Of a stretch of DNA of 64,000 nt, positions 52,523 through 60,866 are shown one piece after another. The position numbers were made by a program, and so were the translations under genes. The notes beneath the pieces are model-generated. The model saw only the letters and a list, made by a program, of their open reading frames with translations, was not told where the DNA came from and searched no databases. This DNA is from Flavobacteriales bacterium (GTDB lineage: Bacteria > Bacteroidota > Bacteroidia > Flavobacteriales_D > Crocinitomicaceae), in assembly GCA_947463385.1 (NCBI GenBank), contig CANHSL010000001.1:1-64000 (forward strand). The letters are read 5' to 3'. Positions within the stretch are counted from its first letter, which is position 1. Each line of letters opens with the position of its first letter.

Positions 52523-53195
52523 ATTGGTAGAAAATTCCGCCAGCAAAAGCGGTCCAATAACATCCGCGTTGTCCGGCAGACTTTAAGCCTTCGTTTACCC
52601 AAGAATTGCAGGTATTAAGAACGCTGTAAGCCCCTTTCGCATCATAATATCGATCGTAGTCAAATGTTGTTCCTTCTACCGTTGATTCAAGTAGAACAGG
52701 TTTGCTGTTCTTAAAGCGGATGGTTCTTTTAATATAGCTACAGAGTTTTCGATATTGGTTTTCAGTGATTTTTAGTTTGATGGTTGGTCGGTCAATGGGG
52801 ATTTCATAATGATAATAGGCATGAATCGCGGCACCATTTAAGCCAAACGCACCGCGAAAGGCTGTGGATAAGGTTAAATCGTTAAAACTAGGGGTGGTTA
52901 GAAAAAATCGTTTGTCACCCATGCCAATTCCAATCCAATGAAAGGTTGTATCGTACACTTTATTGTTTTCATAGGGAAACAAGGCGTCCCAATTTTGTAC
53001 TTTGTGATGAACAGGGACAATGATGTCTGTGTGTACGCCAGATTGCATAAAGTAAATGCTGACAAGCTTTGGTTCTTCGGTTTTTTCTTTTTCTACCGGA
53101 ATTAGGGCCAAGAAAACGCAGAGAAGAAAAAAGGAAACTACAATTAATCCAACCAGTGAAACACTATACTTGAGTATTAAAAGAAGTTTTTTCAT
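52512..53195 (-). CDS. TIGR02117/DUF2459 family membrane protein
   Basis: About 227 residues with one N-terminal helix (residues 8-30) and an extracytoplasmic domain. The segments IYFMQSGVHTDIIVPV, FHWIGIGMGDKRFFL and NTCNSWVNEGLKSAG are characteristic of the TIGR02117 (DUF2459) family of uncharacterised bacterial proteins, where the conserved His, Asp and Cys could form an active site. I use ATG 53195, just after the DedA stop. Part of a five-gene minus-strand run with very small gaps. Confidence 0.82.
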   Translation of the reverse strand: MKKLLLILKYSVSLVGLIVVSFFLLCVFLALIPVEKEKTEEPKLVSIYFMQSGVHTDIIVPVHHKVQNWDALFPYENNKVYDTTFHWIGIGMGDKRFFLTTPSFNDLTLSTAFRGAFGLNGAAIHAYYHYEIPIDRPTIKLKITENQYRKLCSYIKRTIRFKNSKPVLLESTVEGTTFDYDRYYDAKGAYSVLNTCNSWVNEGLKSAGQRGCYWTAFAGGIFYQYGK

Positions 53196-53196
53196 C

Positions 53197-53829
53197 TTAA
53201 CCACGCTGCGTACGATTTTTTAGATAAGTCAAAAGTAAGGGACTCACTGAAATCAAGACAATGGCAATCGCCATTAAATCGACATGTTCCCTAATCCATG
53301 TTACTTCACCTAATAAATATCCGGCTAAGAGCATTGATCCAACCCACAAGGCCCCACCGAGCAGGTCATAAATAACGAAGGTTCGGTACTTCATCCGTGC
53401 AACTCCTGCTGCAAAGGGAGCAAAGGTTCGCACGAAAGGAACAAATCGAGCCATGATAATCGCTTTTGTTCCATGTTTTTCAAAAAACAGGGAGGTTTTA
53501 TCAAGGTATTCTTTCTTTACCAAGGGTTTGCCTCGAAAGGAAAATGAGAACACATTCAATCCGATTTTTCTTCCCACCCAATAATTAATGTTATCTCCAA
53601 GAATTGCCGCAATAAACAATAAGGGAAGGAGAATCATTAAATCGAGTTGACCACTTTTACAAAACAAACCAGCGGTAAACAACAAGGAGTCGCCGGGTAG
53701 AAATGGAAAAGCAACTAAGCCCGTTTCTATAAATATTACAAGGAACAGAACAATATAAATTGCGGTCCCGAATTCTTGAACAAACCATTTAATATCTAAT
53801 GCAAAAAGATGCTGTAAAATTTCTACCAT
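53197..53829 (-). CDS. DedA family (VTT domain) membrane protein
   Basis: A 210-residue membrane protein with about five helices. The re-entrant signature FPFLPGDSLLFTAGLFCKSG (near residue 42), GDNINYWVGRKIG and FGEKHGTKAIIMARFVP-type FFEKHGTKAIIMARFVPFVR with the conserved Arg are all present. DedA proteins are linked to membrane potential and to flipping of undecaprenyl phosphate or phospholipids. One nucleotide separates it from the rhodanese gene. Confidence 0.92.
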   Translation of the reverse strand: MVEILQHLFALDIKWFVQEFGTAIYIVLFLVIFIETGLVAFPFLPGDSLLFTAGLFCKSGQLDLMILLPLLFIAAILGDNINYWVGRKIGLNVFSFSFRGKPLVKKEYLDKTSLFFEKHGTKAIIMARFVPFVRTFAPFAAGVARMKYRTFVIYDLLGGALWVGSMLLAGYLLGEVTWIREHVDLMAIAIVLISVSPLLLTYLKNRTQRG

Positions 53830-53830
53830 G

Positions 53831-54145
53831 TTAATCGAGTTTTAGCGAAGGGTCAACTTCCATTTGCCACCCTTGAATGCCCTGTTCAACAATTATTACT
53901 TCTAAGAAACCTAGTTCGGTCTCAATTAAATTCCCTGCAGCTTGGGCTCTTTTTCCAGATTGACATAGCAATACCAAGGGGGTGCTTCGATCTTTTTCTT
54001 GAAGGAATTCGATTAAGCTTGCCATTGGGACATTATTGAATCCACAATTCACATGCTGATATTCATAGGGCTCACGAATATCCAGTGCAAGAACGGATCC
54101 TTTTTCAAGGAGTTCTTTACATCGACTAGCATTCCAATATTTCAT
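53831..54145 (-). CDS. Single-domain rhodanese-like protein
   Basis: 104 residues: one rhodanese module with LALDIREPYEYQHVNCG at the start and the catalytic loop LLCQSGKRAQAAG, whose Cys can accept a persulfide. Such small proteins carry sulfane sulfur in the cytoplasm. It lies between the APS kinase gene (15 nt gap) and dedA. Confidence 0.92.
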   Translation of the reverse strand: MKYWNASRCKELLEKGSVLALDIREPYEYQHVNCGFNNVPMASLIEFLQEKDRSTPLVLLCQSGKRAQAAGNLIETELGFLEVIIVEQGIQGWQMEVDPSLKLD

Positions 54146-54160
54146 TCAACAAAAATAGAA

Positions 54161-54691
54161 TTATTGATTGAATGTAGCGCGAATGGCCTGAAGCAATTCA
54201 ACCTTGCACTGTTCAAAAGATAGGAATTCTGTATTTATTTTCAACCATGGATTAATGGGTTCTTCATACGGCTGATGTATCCCCGTGAAATTTCCCTCGT
54301 TCTGTTTAATGCTTTTGGCATAAAGCTGCTTGACATCACGTTGTTTACAGCCTTCAATAGAGCAGTCCACATGAATTATAAAGCATCGATTGATTCCAAT
54401 AATGTGCTGCACCATGGTTTGAATTTCATGGGTGGGTGAAATAAGGGCAGCCATTACATGGATTCCTTGTTCGTTTAATATCCTAGCTATATTTGCAGCT
54501 CTTCGATTTTGTTCTGTTCGATCTTCCTCGGTGAATCCAAGGTCCTTTGAGATGGTATTTCTCAATTCATCCCCATCCAAAATAACGACGTTTTTTCCTT
54601 CCCTTAGAAATTCCTCAGCTAAGGACTTGGATAGGGTTGTTTTTCCCGCGCCTGATAATCCGGTAAACCAAAAGGTGTGTCCTGTTTGCAT
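54161..54691 (-). CDS. cysC: Adenylylsulfate kinase
   Basis: About 176 residues. The P-loop is FTGLSGAGKTTLSKSL, the APS-binding segments are ILDGDELR, FTEEDRTEQNRRAANIA and FTGIHQPYEEP. It phosphorylates adenylylsulfate to PAPS. No ATP sulfurylase (cysD/cysN or sat) gene lies nearby, so it depends on genes elsewhere, or serves sulfation rather than assimilation. I use ATG 54691; a TTG three codons earlier overlaps the TACCTTTG promoter box. Confidence 0.93.
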   Translation of the reverse strand: MQTGHTFWFTGLSGAGKTTLSKSLAEEFLREGKNVVILDGDELRNTISKDLGFTEEDRTEQNRRAANIARILNEQGIHVMAALISPTHEIQTMVQHIIGINRCFIIHVDCSIEGCKQRDVKQLYAKSIKQNEGNFTGIHQPYEEPINPWLKINTEFLSFEQCKVELLQAIRATFNQ

Positions 54692-54697
54692 CTTAAT

Positions 54698-54705
54698 CAA
54701 AGGTA
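54698..54705 (-). promoter_or_regulatory. TAnnTTTG promoter box for cysC run
   Basis: TACCTTTG on the minus strand ends 6 nt before ATG 54691; exact -7 consensus, short leader. Confidence 0.5.
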
Positions 54706-54744
54706 GGAACTTTTGTAAATTCTCCGCATGTGTAACACTTTGAT

Positions 54745-54752
54745 TATCTTTG
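54745..54752 (+). promoter_or_regulatory. TAnnTTTG promoter box for fabG
   Basis: TATCTTTG ends 14 nt before the fabG ATG at 54767, in the 75-nt divergent spacer with cysC. Confidence 0.5.
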
Positions 54753-54766
54753 AAAAAAAATTAACT

Positions 54767-55510
54767 ATGTTATTAAAAGATAAAGTTGTTATTATCACCG
54801 GCGCCTCAAGAGGTATCGGAAAGTCAATTGCACAAATGTGCGTTAATCACGGTGCTAAAGTAGCCTTTACCTATCTTTCTTCGGATGAAAAGGCACGTGC
54901 GCTAGAGGCTGAATTGACCGCACAAGGCGGTGTTGCTGTTGGGTTTAAGTCCGATGCATCCAATTTTGATCAAGCCCATGAATTAGTAGATAAAGTGGTT
55001 GAGCAATTTGGAACGGTAGATGTCCTAGTTAATAATGCTGGAATTACACGAGATACGCTTTTGATGAGAATGACTGAGGAGCAATGGGATGAAGTAATTA
55101 ATACCAATTTAAAATCGGCATTCAACTTAACCAAAGCGGTTATTAAACCTATGCTTAAGGCGCGTTCCGGATCTATTATAAATATGAGTTCAGTAGTTGG
55201 TGTTAAAGGAAATGCTGGTCAAGCAAATTACGCCGCTTCTAAAGCTGGATTAATTGGTTTTACAAAGTCGATTGCTGCCGAATTAGGTTCTAGAAACATC
55301 CGCTGCAATGCCATCGCACCGGGATTCATTGAAACAGAAATGACGGAAGTACTTGATCCTGCTGTGGTTGAACAATGGAGAAATGCGATTCCTTTAAAAA
55401 GAGGTGGAAAACCAGAAGATGTTGCGAATGCTACCGTCTTCTTAGCTTCAGAAATGTCTGCATATATTACGGGTCAAACACTCCACGTTTGCGGGGGTAT
55501 GTTAATGTAA
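54767..55510 (+). CDS. fabG: 3-oxoacyl-ACP reductase FabG
   Basis: About 247 residues, housekeeping FabG: TGASRGIGKSIA cofactor motif, NNAGITRDTLLMRMTEEQW, catalytic Ser in INMSSVVGV, Tyr and Lys in YAASKAGLIGFTKS, and the C-terminal YITGQTLHVCGGM. It reduces 3-oxoacyl-ACP in fatty-acid elongation. Compared with the SDR in the 19-24 kb cluster it is much closer to canonical FabG, supporting a separate, specialised role for that one. I use ATG 54767; the frame from 54728 adds 13 residues that pass through the promoter box. Confidence 0.94.
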   Translation: MLLKDKVVIITGASRGIGKSIAQMCVNHGAKVAFTYLSSDEKARALEAELTAQGGVAVGFKSDASNFDQAHELVDKVVEQFGTVDVLVNNAGITRDTLLMRMTEEQWDEVINTNLKSAFNLTKAVIKPMLKARSGSIINMSSVVGVKGNAGQANYAASKAGLIGFTKSIAAELGSRNIRCNAIAPGFIETEMTEVLDPAVVEQWRNAIPLKRGGKPEDVANATVFLASEMSAYITGQTLHVCGGMLM

Positions 55511-55514
55511 TCCA

Positions 55515-56486
55515 ATGGTAATAAGACCAAGAAGAAACCGAAAACATGCGGCCATACGCGATATGGTGCAAGAGAACTTTTTATCTGTAGAACATTTGAT
55601 TTATCCGATGTTTCTCACGGATGGAACTGGAGTCAAAGAGGAAATATCTTCATTACCTAGAAATTATAGATGGTCCTTGGACTTAATGTTAAAGGAAATT
55701 GAATCTTCGTTAACCTTAGGATTGAATAAATTCGTCTTGTTTCCCGCAGTTTCGGATGATTTGAAAGATAAAACCGCCACGTATAGTTACGCAGCCGAGA
55801 ATTTTTACCTGCATGCGATCCGTACAATTAAAGAGCGATTTCCAGAGGCAATGCTCATGAGTGATGTGGCCATGGACCCGTATTCCTCTGATGGGCACGA
55901 TGGATTAGTGCAGGATGGGAAGATTTTGAACGATGAAACCTTGCCTATTTTAGCTAAAATGAGCATCGCGCAAGCGCAAGCCGGAATTGATATTATTGGT
56001 CCTAGTGATATGATGGATGGTCGAGTTGGGTATATTCGAGAAGCCTTAGATTTAGAGGGATATACCGATGTGAGTATCATGGCATATTCAGCTAAGTACG
56101 CGAGTGCGTTTTACGGTCCATTCAGAGATGCATTGAATTCAGCTCCGAAATCAGGTGATAAAAAAACGTATCAAATGAATCCTGCAAATAAACGGGAAGC
56201 CTTATTGGAAGCCGCGTTGGATATGGAGGAGGGCGCTGATTTTATCATGGTTAAGCCTGCCTTGTCTTATTTGGATGTTATTCACCTGCTTAAAGAACAC
56301 AGTACGGTTCCAATTACTGCGTATAATGTGAGTGGTGAATGCGCCATGGTGTATGCCGCTGCAGAAAAAGGTTGGATAAACTACGAGGCGATTGTCGCTG
56401 AAATATTACTGAGTATGCGAAGAGCAGGGGCCGATGGTATTCTGACCTATTTCGCTAAAGATTTTGCAACCTTTTCCCAAAAATAA
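55515..56486 (+). CDS. hemB: Delta-aminolevulinic acid dehydratase (porphobilinogen synthase)
   Basis: A 323-residue TIM-barrel enzyme joining two 5-aminolevulinates into porphobilinogen for heme or corrinoid synthesis. It has RPRRNRKHAAIRDMV near the start, LMSDVAMDPYSSDGHDG (the Asp-rich form of the metal site, in place of the Cys-rich zinc site), the Schiff-base Lys in MAYSAKYASAFYGPFRDA and the second in FIMVKPALSYLD. Asp in place of Cys implies magnesium rather than zinc at that site. It is 4 nt behind fabG and its stop overlaps the hutH start by 1 nt. Confidence 0.96.
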   Translation: MVIRPRRNRKHAAIRDMVQENFLSVEHLIYPMFLTDGTGVKEEISSLPRNYRWSLDLMLKEIESSLTLGLNKFVLFPAVSDDLKDKTATYSYAAENFYLHAIRTIKERFPEAMLMSDVAMDPYSSDGHDGLVQDGKILNDETLPILAKMSIAQAQAGIDIIGPSDMMDGRVGYIREALDLEGYTDVSIMAYSAKYASAFYGPFRDALNSAPKSGDKKTYQMNPANKREALLEAALDMEEGADFIMVKPALSYLDVIHLLKEHSTVPITAYNVSGECAMVYAAAEKGWINYEAIVAEILLSMRRAGADGILTYFAKDFATFSQK

Positions 56487-57964
56487 TGGCTCAATTTGCA
56501 TTGAATAATCAATGGGTTTCTTTAGAAGAATTGGAACTTGTTTTGAAAAATTCCTCAGAAGTTGTCCTCGGTCCTCAAGCTACCTTAGCCATACAAACGG
56601 GATTTTCTTTTTTACAAGATAAAGTCAAGGAAAAAGGCGCAATTTATTATGGAATAAATACAGGGTTTGGCTCGCTGTGTAATACCGTGATTTCAACGGA
56701 AGATTTGAATCAGCTTCAAGTGAATTTAATCCGATCTCATGCCTGTGGCGTTGGAGCAGAAGTTCCTACGCATTTGGTCAAGCGGATGCTTTTACTCAAA
56801 GCAATTGCACTTTCAAAAGGATTTTCTGGGGTACAGCTTGCAACCGTTGAACGTCTATTGTTCCTATACAATAACGACCTAATTCCTGTGGTTTATGAGC
56901 AAGGAAGCCTTGGTGCTTCTGGTGATTTAGCACCCTTGGCTCACCTCTGTTTGCCACTCATCGGAGAAGGCGAAGTTCGGGTAAACGGTGAGCGTATACC
57001 TGGTTCTGAACTTCGCGCTAAATTTGGTATCGAACCGATCACACTGCAAGCGAAGGAAGGTTTGGCCTTGTTGAATGGAACACAATTCATGAATGCGTAT
57101 GGTACGTATGCTGTAAGTACTGGAATTCATCTGTTTTATGAAGGACTTAAGATTGCAGCCTTGTCATTAGAGGCCTATGACGGCAGACAGGAACCCTTTC
57201 AGGCAAATGTTAATGAATTACGTAAGCAAAGCGGACAGATTGAGGTGGCGGCTACCATGCGTGGTTTGTTGAATGGTACTACACGAATAAAAAACCATGT
57301 GCAAGACCCGTATTCTTTTCGTTGTATTCCCCAAGTTCATGGCGCATCCTTAGATACCTTGAATTTTGTCAAAACGACTTTTGAGAATGAATTAAATGCT
57401 GTAACAGACAATCCTACTTTGTTTCCAGAGGAAGATCAGATTGTTTCGGCAGGGAATTTTCATGGACAACCCTTGGCATTGGCTATGGATTTTCTAGCCA
57501 TCGCATTGGCTGAATTAGGGTCAATAGCGGAGCGTAGAATCTACAAGCTGATTTCAGGTACTCGTGATTTGCCTACGTTTTTAGCCAAACTTCCGGGATT
57601 GAATTCAGGATTTATGATTGTTCAATATGCCGCTGCTTCCATTGTGAGTCAAAACAAGCAGTTATGTACACCGGCCAGTGTGGATACCATTGATTCCAGT
57701 AACGGACAAGAAGATCACGTAAGTATGGGGGCAAACGCCGCTACTAAATTATACCGCGTGCTTGATAATGTGATTTCCGTTGCAGCCATGGAGTGGTTAA
57801 CTGCAGCGCAAGCATATGATTTTAGAGCGGGTTGGAAACTAACTACGGAGGTTGATTCCTTGTATAAGCAATTACGGACTGTAGTTTCCTTTATGGCAAC
57901 TGACCGTTACCTTCATGAAGATATTATATGTGCTCGTAACTTACTTATAAATCGTTTATCCTAG
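56486..57964 (+). CDS. hutH: Histidine ammonia-lyase
   Basis: A 492-residue member of the aromatic amino-acid lyase family with the self-forming MIO cofactor from Ala-Ser-Gly in GSLGASGDLAPLAHL (near residue 140). The selectivity pair after LIR is Ser-His (IRSHACGVG), as in histidine lyases; tyrosine and phenylalanine lyases have His-Leu or Phe-Leu there. It converts histidine to urocanate. No hutU, hutI or hutG gene is adjacent, so the rest of the pathway, if present, is elsewhere. Linked with fabG and hemB in an operon-like array without an obvious functional link. Confidence 0.92.
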   Translation: MAQFALNNQWVSLEELELVLKNSSEVVLGPQATLAIQTGFSFLQDKVKEKGAIYYGINTGFGSLCNTVISTEDLNQLQVNLIRSHACGVGAEVPTHLVKRMLLLKAIALSKGFSGVQLATVERLLFLYNNDLIPVVYEQGSLGASGDLAPLAHLCLPLIGEGEVRVNGERIPGSELRAKFGIEPITLQAKEGLALLNGTQFMNAYGTYAVSTGIHLFYEGLKIAALSLEAYDGRQEPFQANVNELRKQSGQIEVAATMRGLLNGTTRIKNHVQDPYSFRCIPQVHGASLDTLNFVKTTFENELNAVTDNPTLFPEEDQIVSAGNFHGQPLALAMDFLAIALAELGSIAERRIYKLISGTRDLPTFLAKLPGLNSGFMIVQYAAASIVSQNKQLCTPASVDTIDSSNGQEDHVSMGANAATKLYRVLDNVISVAAMEWLTAAQAYDFRAGWKLTTEVDSLYKQLRTVVSFMATDRYLHEDIICARNLLINRLS

Positions 57965-57970
57965 CCGTTC

Positions 57971-59923
57971 TTACTGCTTTACAAACGATTTTTTCAGCTG
58001 TTTTCCGTCGGTTTCGATGCGCATCAAATAGGATCCAGCCATGAGTGATTTAAGCGAAATGGCTTGGTTGTTAACCACCGTTCCTTTTTGTTGAACTTTA
58101 CCATGCATGTCATAAATGATATAGCTTGCCGGACGAACTAACTGTTGTATCTGAATTTCATCCGAGCTAGGATTAGGGTAGAGGGTAATCGCGTGTTCAC
58201 TAGTCAATGAAGTAATATCCAGTAATTCATTCATCCCAATGGTTCCGTTTTGATTCACGATCCAATTGTTTGGGTCAATTACAATGGAATTGTTGATGGT
58301 ACCGATGCCATTGAGTTGAAAGGTGTTCGCGTTTGAGGTGATATCAAAACGAATCGTGGTGTCTGAGTTTCCTGGACGGGTAAACTTCAAATCAATCGGA
58401 TTGGTAAAGGTAGGCGTGACATTAGGCATAGAACTCGTATGGGATATCTTAACAAGCGCATCTGAACCGAGTTGTTTCCATTCCACGGAATACGTTGGGA
58501 ATCCTTCCCCGAAATACCATTCATCAAAGAATGGAGTATAATCAATTCCTGAAGCTTGTGTGAAGGCATCACGCACATCAATTCCGTAGGCTGTTGAATA
58601 GGCTTTACTCGTTAAAAAGTTTTGAAGTGTTTCAAAAAACAGGCTATCGTTGTCCATAATATAGCGCATGCTATGAACAATGGCCGCACCTTTATCGTAA
58701 GTTAATCGTCCACTGAATATTCTATTCTCATTTAAACTGTCTAGTACCCACACGCTTCCACCAGCTTGCGACATCACATTGGTATGCACATCGGCCATGT
58801 TTTGTACTTCTTGTCCAGGATATAGGTTTTCCAGCATCAATTGTTCGCTGTAGGAGGCGAAGCCTTCGTTCACCCAGATGTCGCACCACGAAGCGCAAGT
58901 CACGTAATCTCCCCACCATTGATGACCAAGTTCGTGCGCGGTAAGGGCAGGATTGAAAAACCCTTGGGTAGTCATGGTTTGATGTTCCATTCCTCCGGAA
59001 AACGGAGCCATACAATGGCCGTATTTTTCATTTTCAAAGGGATAAGGACCATATAAGTCATAGTATAATTCAATAAAATCGGCAGTTTCATCGATGTCAG
59101 CTTGAAAATTCGGTAAGGTTTGTGGGTTGTTGTAAATAAAGTTTTGAATCAGAATCGGCGCAGGCGCATTGACCGGATTTGCATAGACATTATACTCTAC
59201 ATATTCTGCAACGGCCACAGAAATTAAATAATAATCGATGGGATAACGATGTTGCCATTCATAGCGGCTGGTTCCGTTGCCTAAATTAACCACTTGTATC
59301 AATTTTCCGTTTGATCCAGCCTTACATGCATTCGGAACAGTGATATTCACATCGCATGAATCCGCTTTATCGGTCAAACTTTGCTTACAAGGCCACCATT
59401 CGTATGCGCAAAATGGCTCAGATAAGGACCAAACTACTTCATTCCCCCACGAAGGAGAGGTTGCATTAGACATGCCACTTCCGCCCAAAGGATTTGTTTG
59501 TGCAGTTGGTGGGGTGCCGTTATAATTGGTTCGAACAGTAAATACAGTGCCTGCTGGATAATTAACGCCAATCTTTACGGCGGAATTTGTCCGTACGAAG
59601 GGAACATTTACTCCATTTAAACTAACCGAAGAAATGGTGAGGGTTGAAAATAATTCATAAAGAATGGTGTCCATAGGAACTAATGCCGTAGCCTTCATTT
59701 CTGCATAACCTGAAAGTGTAGTTGTGGTATTGGTCATATTCAGGTCGAGCTTGTAGTAGCTCACATCATAGCGTTCTGTGAGCGCAATTTGAGAAACACT
59801 GAGGCTATTACTTTTCAGGGTATGATTGTTGAATCGATCGCGTTTACCGCATTGGGTTGAATTTTCTTTTTGGGAGTAACTAACAAATGCAAGGAAAAGT
59901 AAGGGTAAAATAAGCAGTTTCAT
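57971..59923 (-). CDS. Secreted M1-family aminopeptidase with T9SS type A sorting domain
   Basis: A 650-residue secreted zinc peptidase. A signal peptide (ending FVSYSQ, about residue 17), an N-terminal beta domain, the substrate-recognition loop FSGGMEHQTM (in place of GAMEN), and the catalytic site LTAHELGHQWWGDYV with the third ligand Glu in NEGFASYSEQ. A short C-terminal region leads to a T9SS type A domain (LYPNPSSDEIQIQ, then LMAGSYLMRIETDGKQ). It should trim N-terminal residues from peptides outside the cell or at its surface. It is shorter than typical aminopeptidase N, lacking the helical C-terminal domain. Confidence 0.93.
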   Translation of the reverse strand: MKLLILPLLFLAFVSYSQKENSTQCGKRDRFNNHTLKSNSLSVSQIALTERYDVSYYKLDLNMTNTTTTLSGYAEMKATALVPMDTILYELFSTLTISSVSLNGVNVPFVRTNSAVKIGVNYPAGTVFTVRTNYNGTPPTAQTNPLGGSGMSNATSPSWGNEVVWSLSEPFCAYEWWPCKQSLTDKADSCDVNITVPNACKAGSNGKLIQVVNLGNGTSRYEWQHRYPIDYYLISVAVAEYVEYNVYANPVNAPAPILIQNFIYNNPQTLPNFQADIDETADFIELYYDLYGPYPFENEKYGHCMAPFSGGMEHQTMTTQGFFNPALTAHELGHQWWGDYVTCASWCDIWVNEGFASYSEQLMLENLYPGQEVQNMADVHTNVMSQAGGSVWVLDSLNENRIFSGRLTYDKGAAIVHSMRYIMDNDSLFFETLQNFLTSKAYSTAYGIDVRDAFTQASGIDYTPFFDEWYFGEGFPTYSVEWKQLGSDALVKISHTSSMPNVTPTFTNPIDLKFTRPGNSDTTIRFDITSNANTFQLNGIGTINNSIVIDPNNWIVNQNGTIGMNELLDITSLTSEHAITLYPNPSSDEIQIQQLVRPASYIIYDMHGKVQQKGTVVNNQAISLKSLMAGSYLMRIETDGKQLKKSFVKQ

Positions 59924-59980
59924 GCGCGATAAATTTGCACTAAGATATGAAATAGATAGAGATAAGTTTCTAATATTCCC

Positions 59981-59988
59981 TAAATTTG
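59981..59988 (+). promoter_or_regulatory. TAnnTTTG box upstream of the CxxCH lipoprotein
   Basis: TAAATTTG, exact -7 consensus, ends 72 nt before ATG 60061; a second identical copy lies at 59930-59937. The leader would be unusually long for this window. Confidence 0.35.
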
Positions 59989-60060
59989 ATTAAGCCTTTC
60001 GGATTATTTATTGATCCACATTGAAAGGATTTTAAAAGAAATAGTTAAATCAATACGCCT

Positions 60061-60519
60061 ATGAAACGAATCCTATCTTTAATTCCGATTACCATGTTGT
60101 TTGCGGTAGTTCTTTTCTCGTGTGAGAAGGAAGGTGCCTGTGATGAATATAATGTCAGCGAAATTAATGGAGATGATAGCCACAACTTTGGCAATAACTG
60201 CATGCAATGCCATCAAGCTGGCGGAGAAGGTGAAGGATGTTTTGTTGCCGCAGGTTCTGTTAAAAATGCTGCGTTAACGGCTCCGGCAACGAGCGGACAA
60301 GTAGAATTTTATACAGAAGCAAATGGAGCAGGAACCTTGAAATATACCATTCAAATTGATGCGAAAGGAAATTTTTACACGACGGAAGCAATGACGTTAA
60401 CAGGACTTTATCCGGCAATTAAGAATGCTAACGGTACCCATTATATGGGAAATTCTCTTTCAACCGGTGCATGTAATTCCTGTCATGGAAATTCAACAGA
60501 TCCTTTGTACGCGAATTAA
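60061..60519 (+). CDS. Lipoprotein with two CxxCH heme-binding motifs
   Basis: A 152-residue lipoprotein: lipobox FSC with Cys21, then one CxxCH (NCMQCHQAGG, near residue 47) and a second near the C-terminus (ACNSCHGNST, near 139). CxxCH motifs covalently bind c-type heme, so this may be a small diheme cytochrome on an envelope membrane. The region between the motifs looks like a beta-sandwich (GQVEFYTEANGAGTLKYTIQIDAKGNFYTTEAM) rather than a cytochrome c helix bundle. Similar Bacteroidota lipoproteins are common and uncharacterised. No other electron-transfer gene is adjacent. Confidence 0.7.
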   Translation: MKRILSLIPITMLFAVVLFSCEKEGACDEYNVSEINGDDSHNFGNNCMQCHQAGGEGEGCFVAAGSVKNAALTAPATSGQVEFYTEANGAGTLKYTIQIDAKGNFYTTEAMTLTGLYPAIKNANGTHYMGNSLSTGACNSCHGNSTDPLYAN

Positions 60520-60540
60520 GGAAAAAACCTTTTGAATAAA

Positions 60541-60843
60541 TTAAAATAAGGATTTTAATTTTTTTTGTGCCCGAGGCGTAAGCTTATATTCATAGAAAAA
60601 TGGGCTAGAGGCACTGATTTCTCTTGGGAATCCTTCTATTGGCGTATAACATCCGAATCGAGAAAACCCTGTTGAAACATTGAAAAGTAAGAGGACTGCG
60701 GCTCTTCCTTGCGCGTAAAAACAAATAGCGTGAGTGTTTGACGCATTAGCGACTTCATTCAAGTTTTGCACAATGGGTGCTTTTTTCGGTTTGCCCTACC
60801 GCGATGGTATAGGAAATTATCATAGGAAGGAGAGATGTTTCAT
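60541..60843 (-). pseudogene. Frameshifted small exported protein, paralog of the next gene
   Basis: ATG at 60843 starts MKHLSFL and meets a stop at once; one base shift restores a signal peptide (PMIISYTIAVGQTEK), and a second shift at an A6 run joins the long frame that ends KLTPRAQKKLKSLF at 60541. The rejoined product of about 101 residues has a normal signal peptide. Its C-terminus matches that of the intact neighbour (TH-I at the start, then Y---P and a KL---A--KL ending). Either it is a decayed duplicate or there are two indel errors in the assembly. Confidence 0.7.
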
Positions 60844-60866
60844 TATAGCGAAAAATGAGGAAGGGG

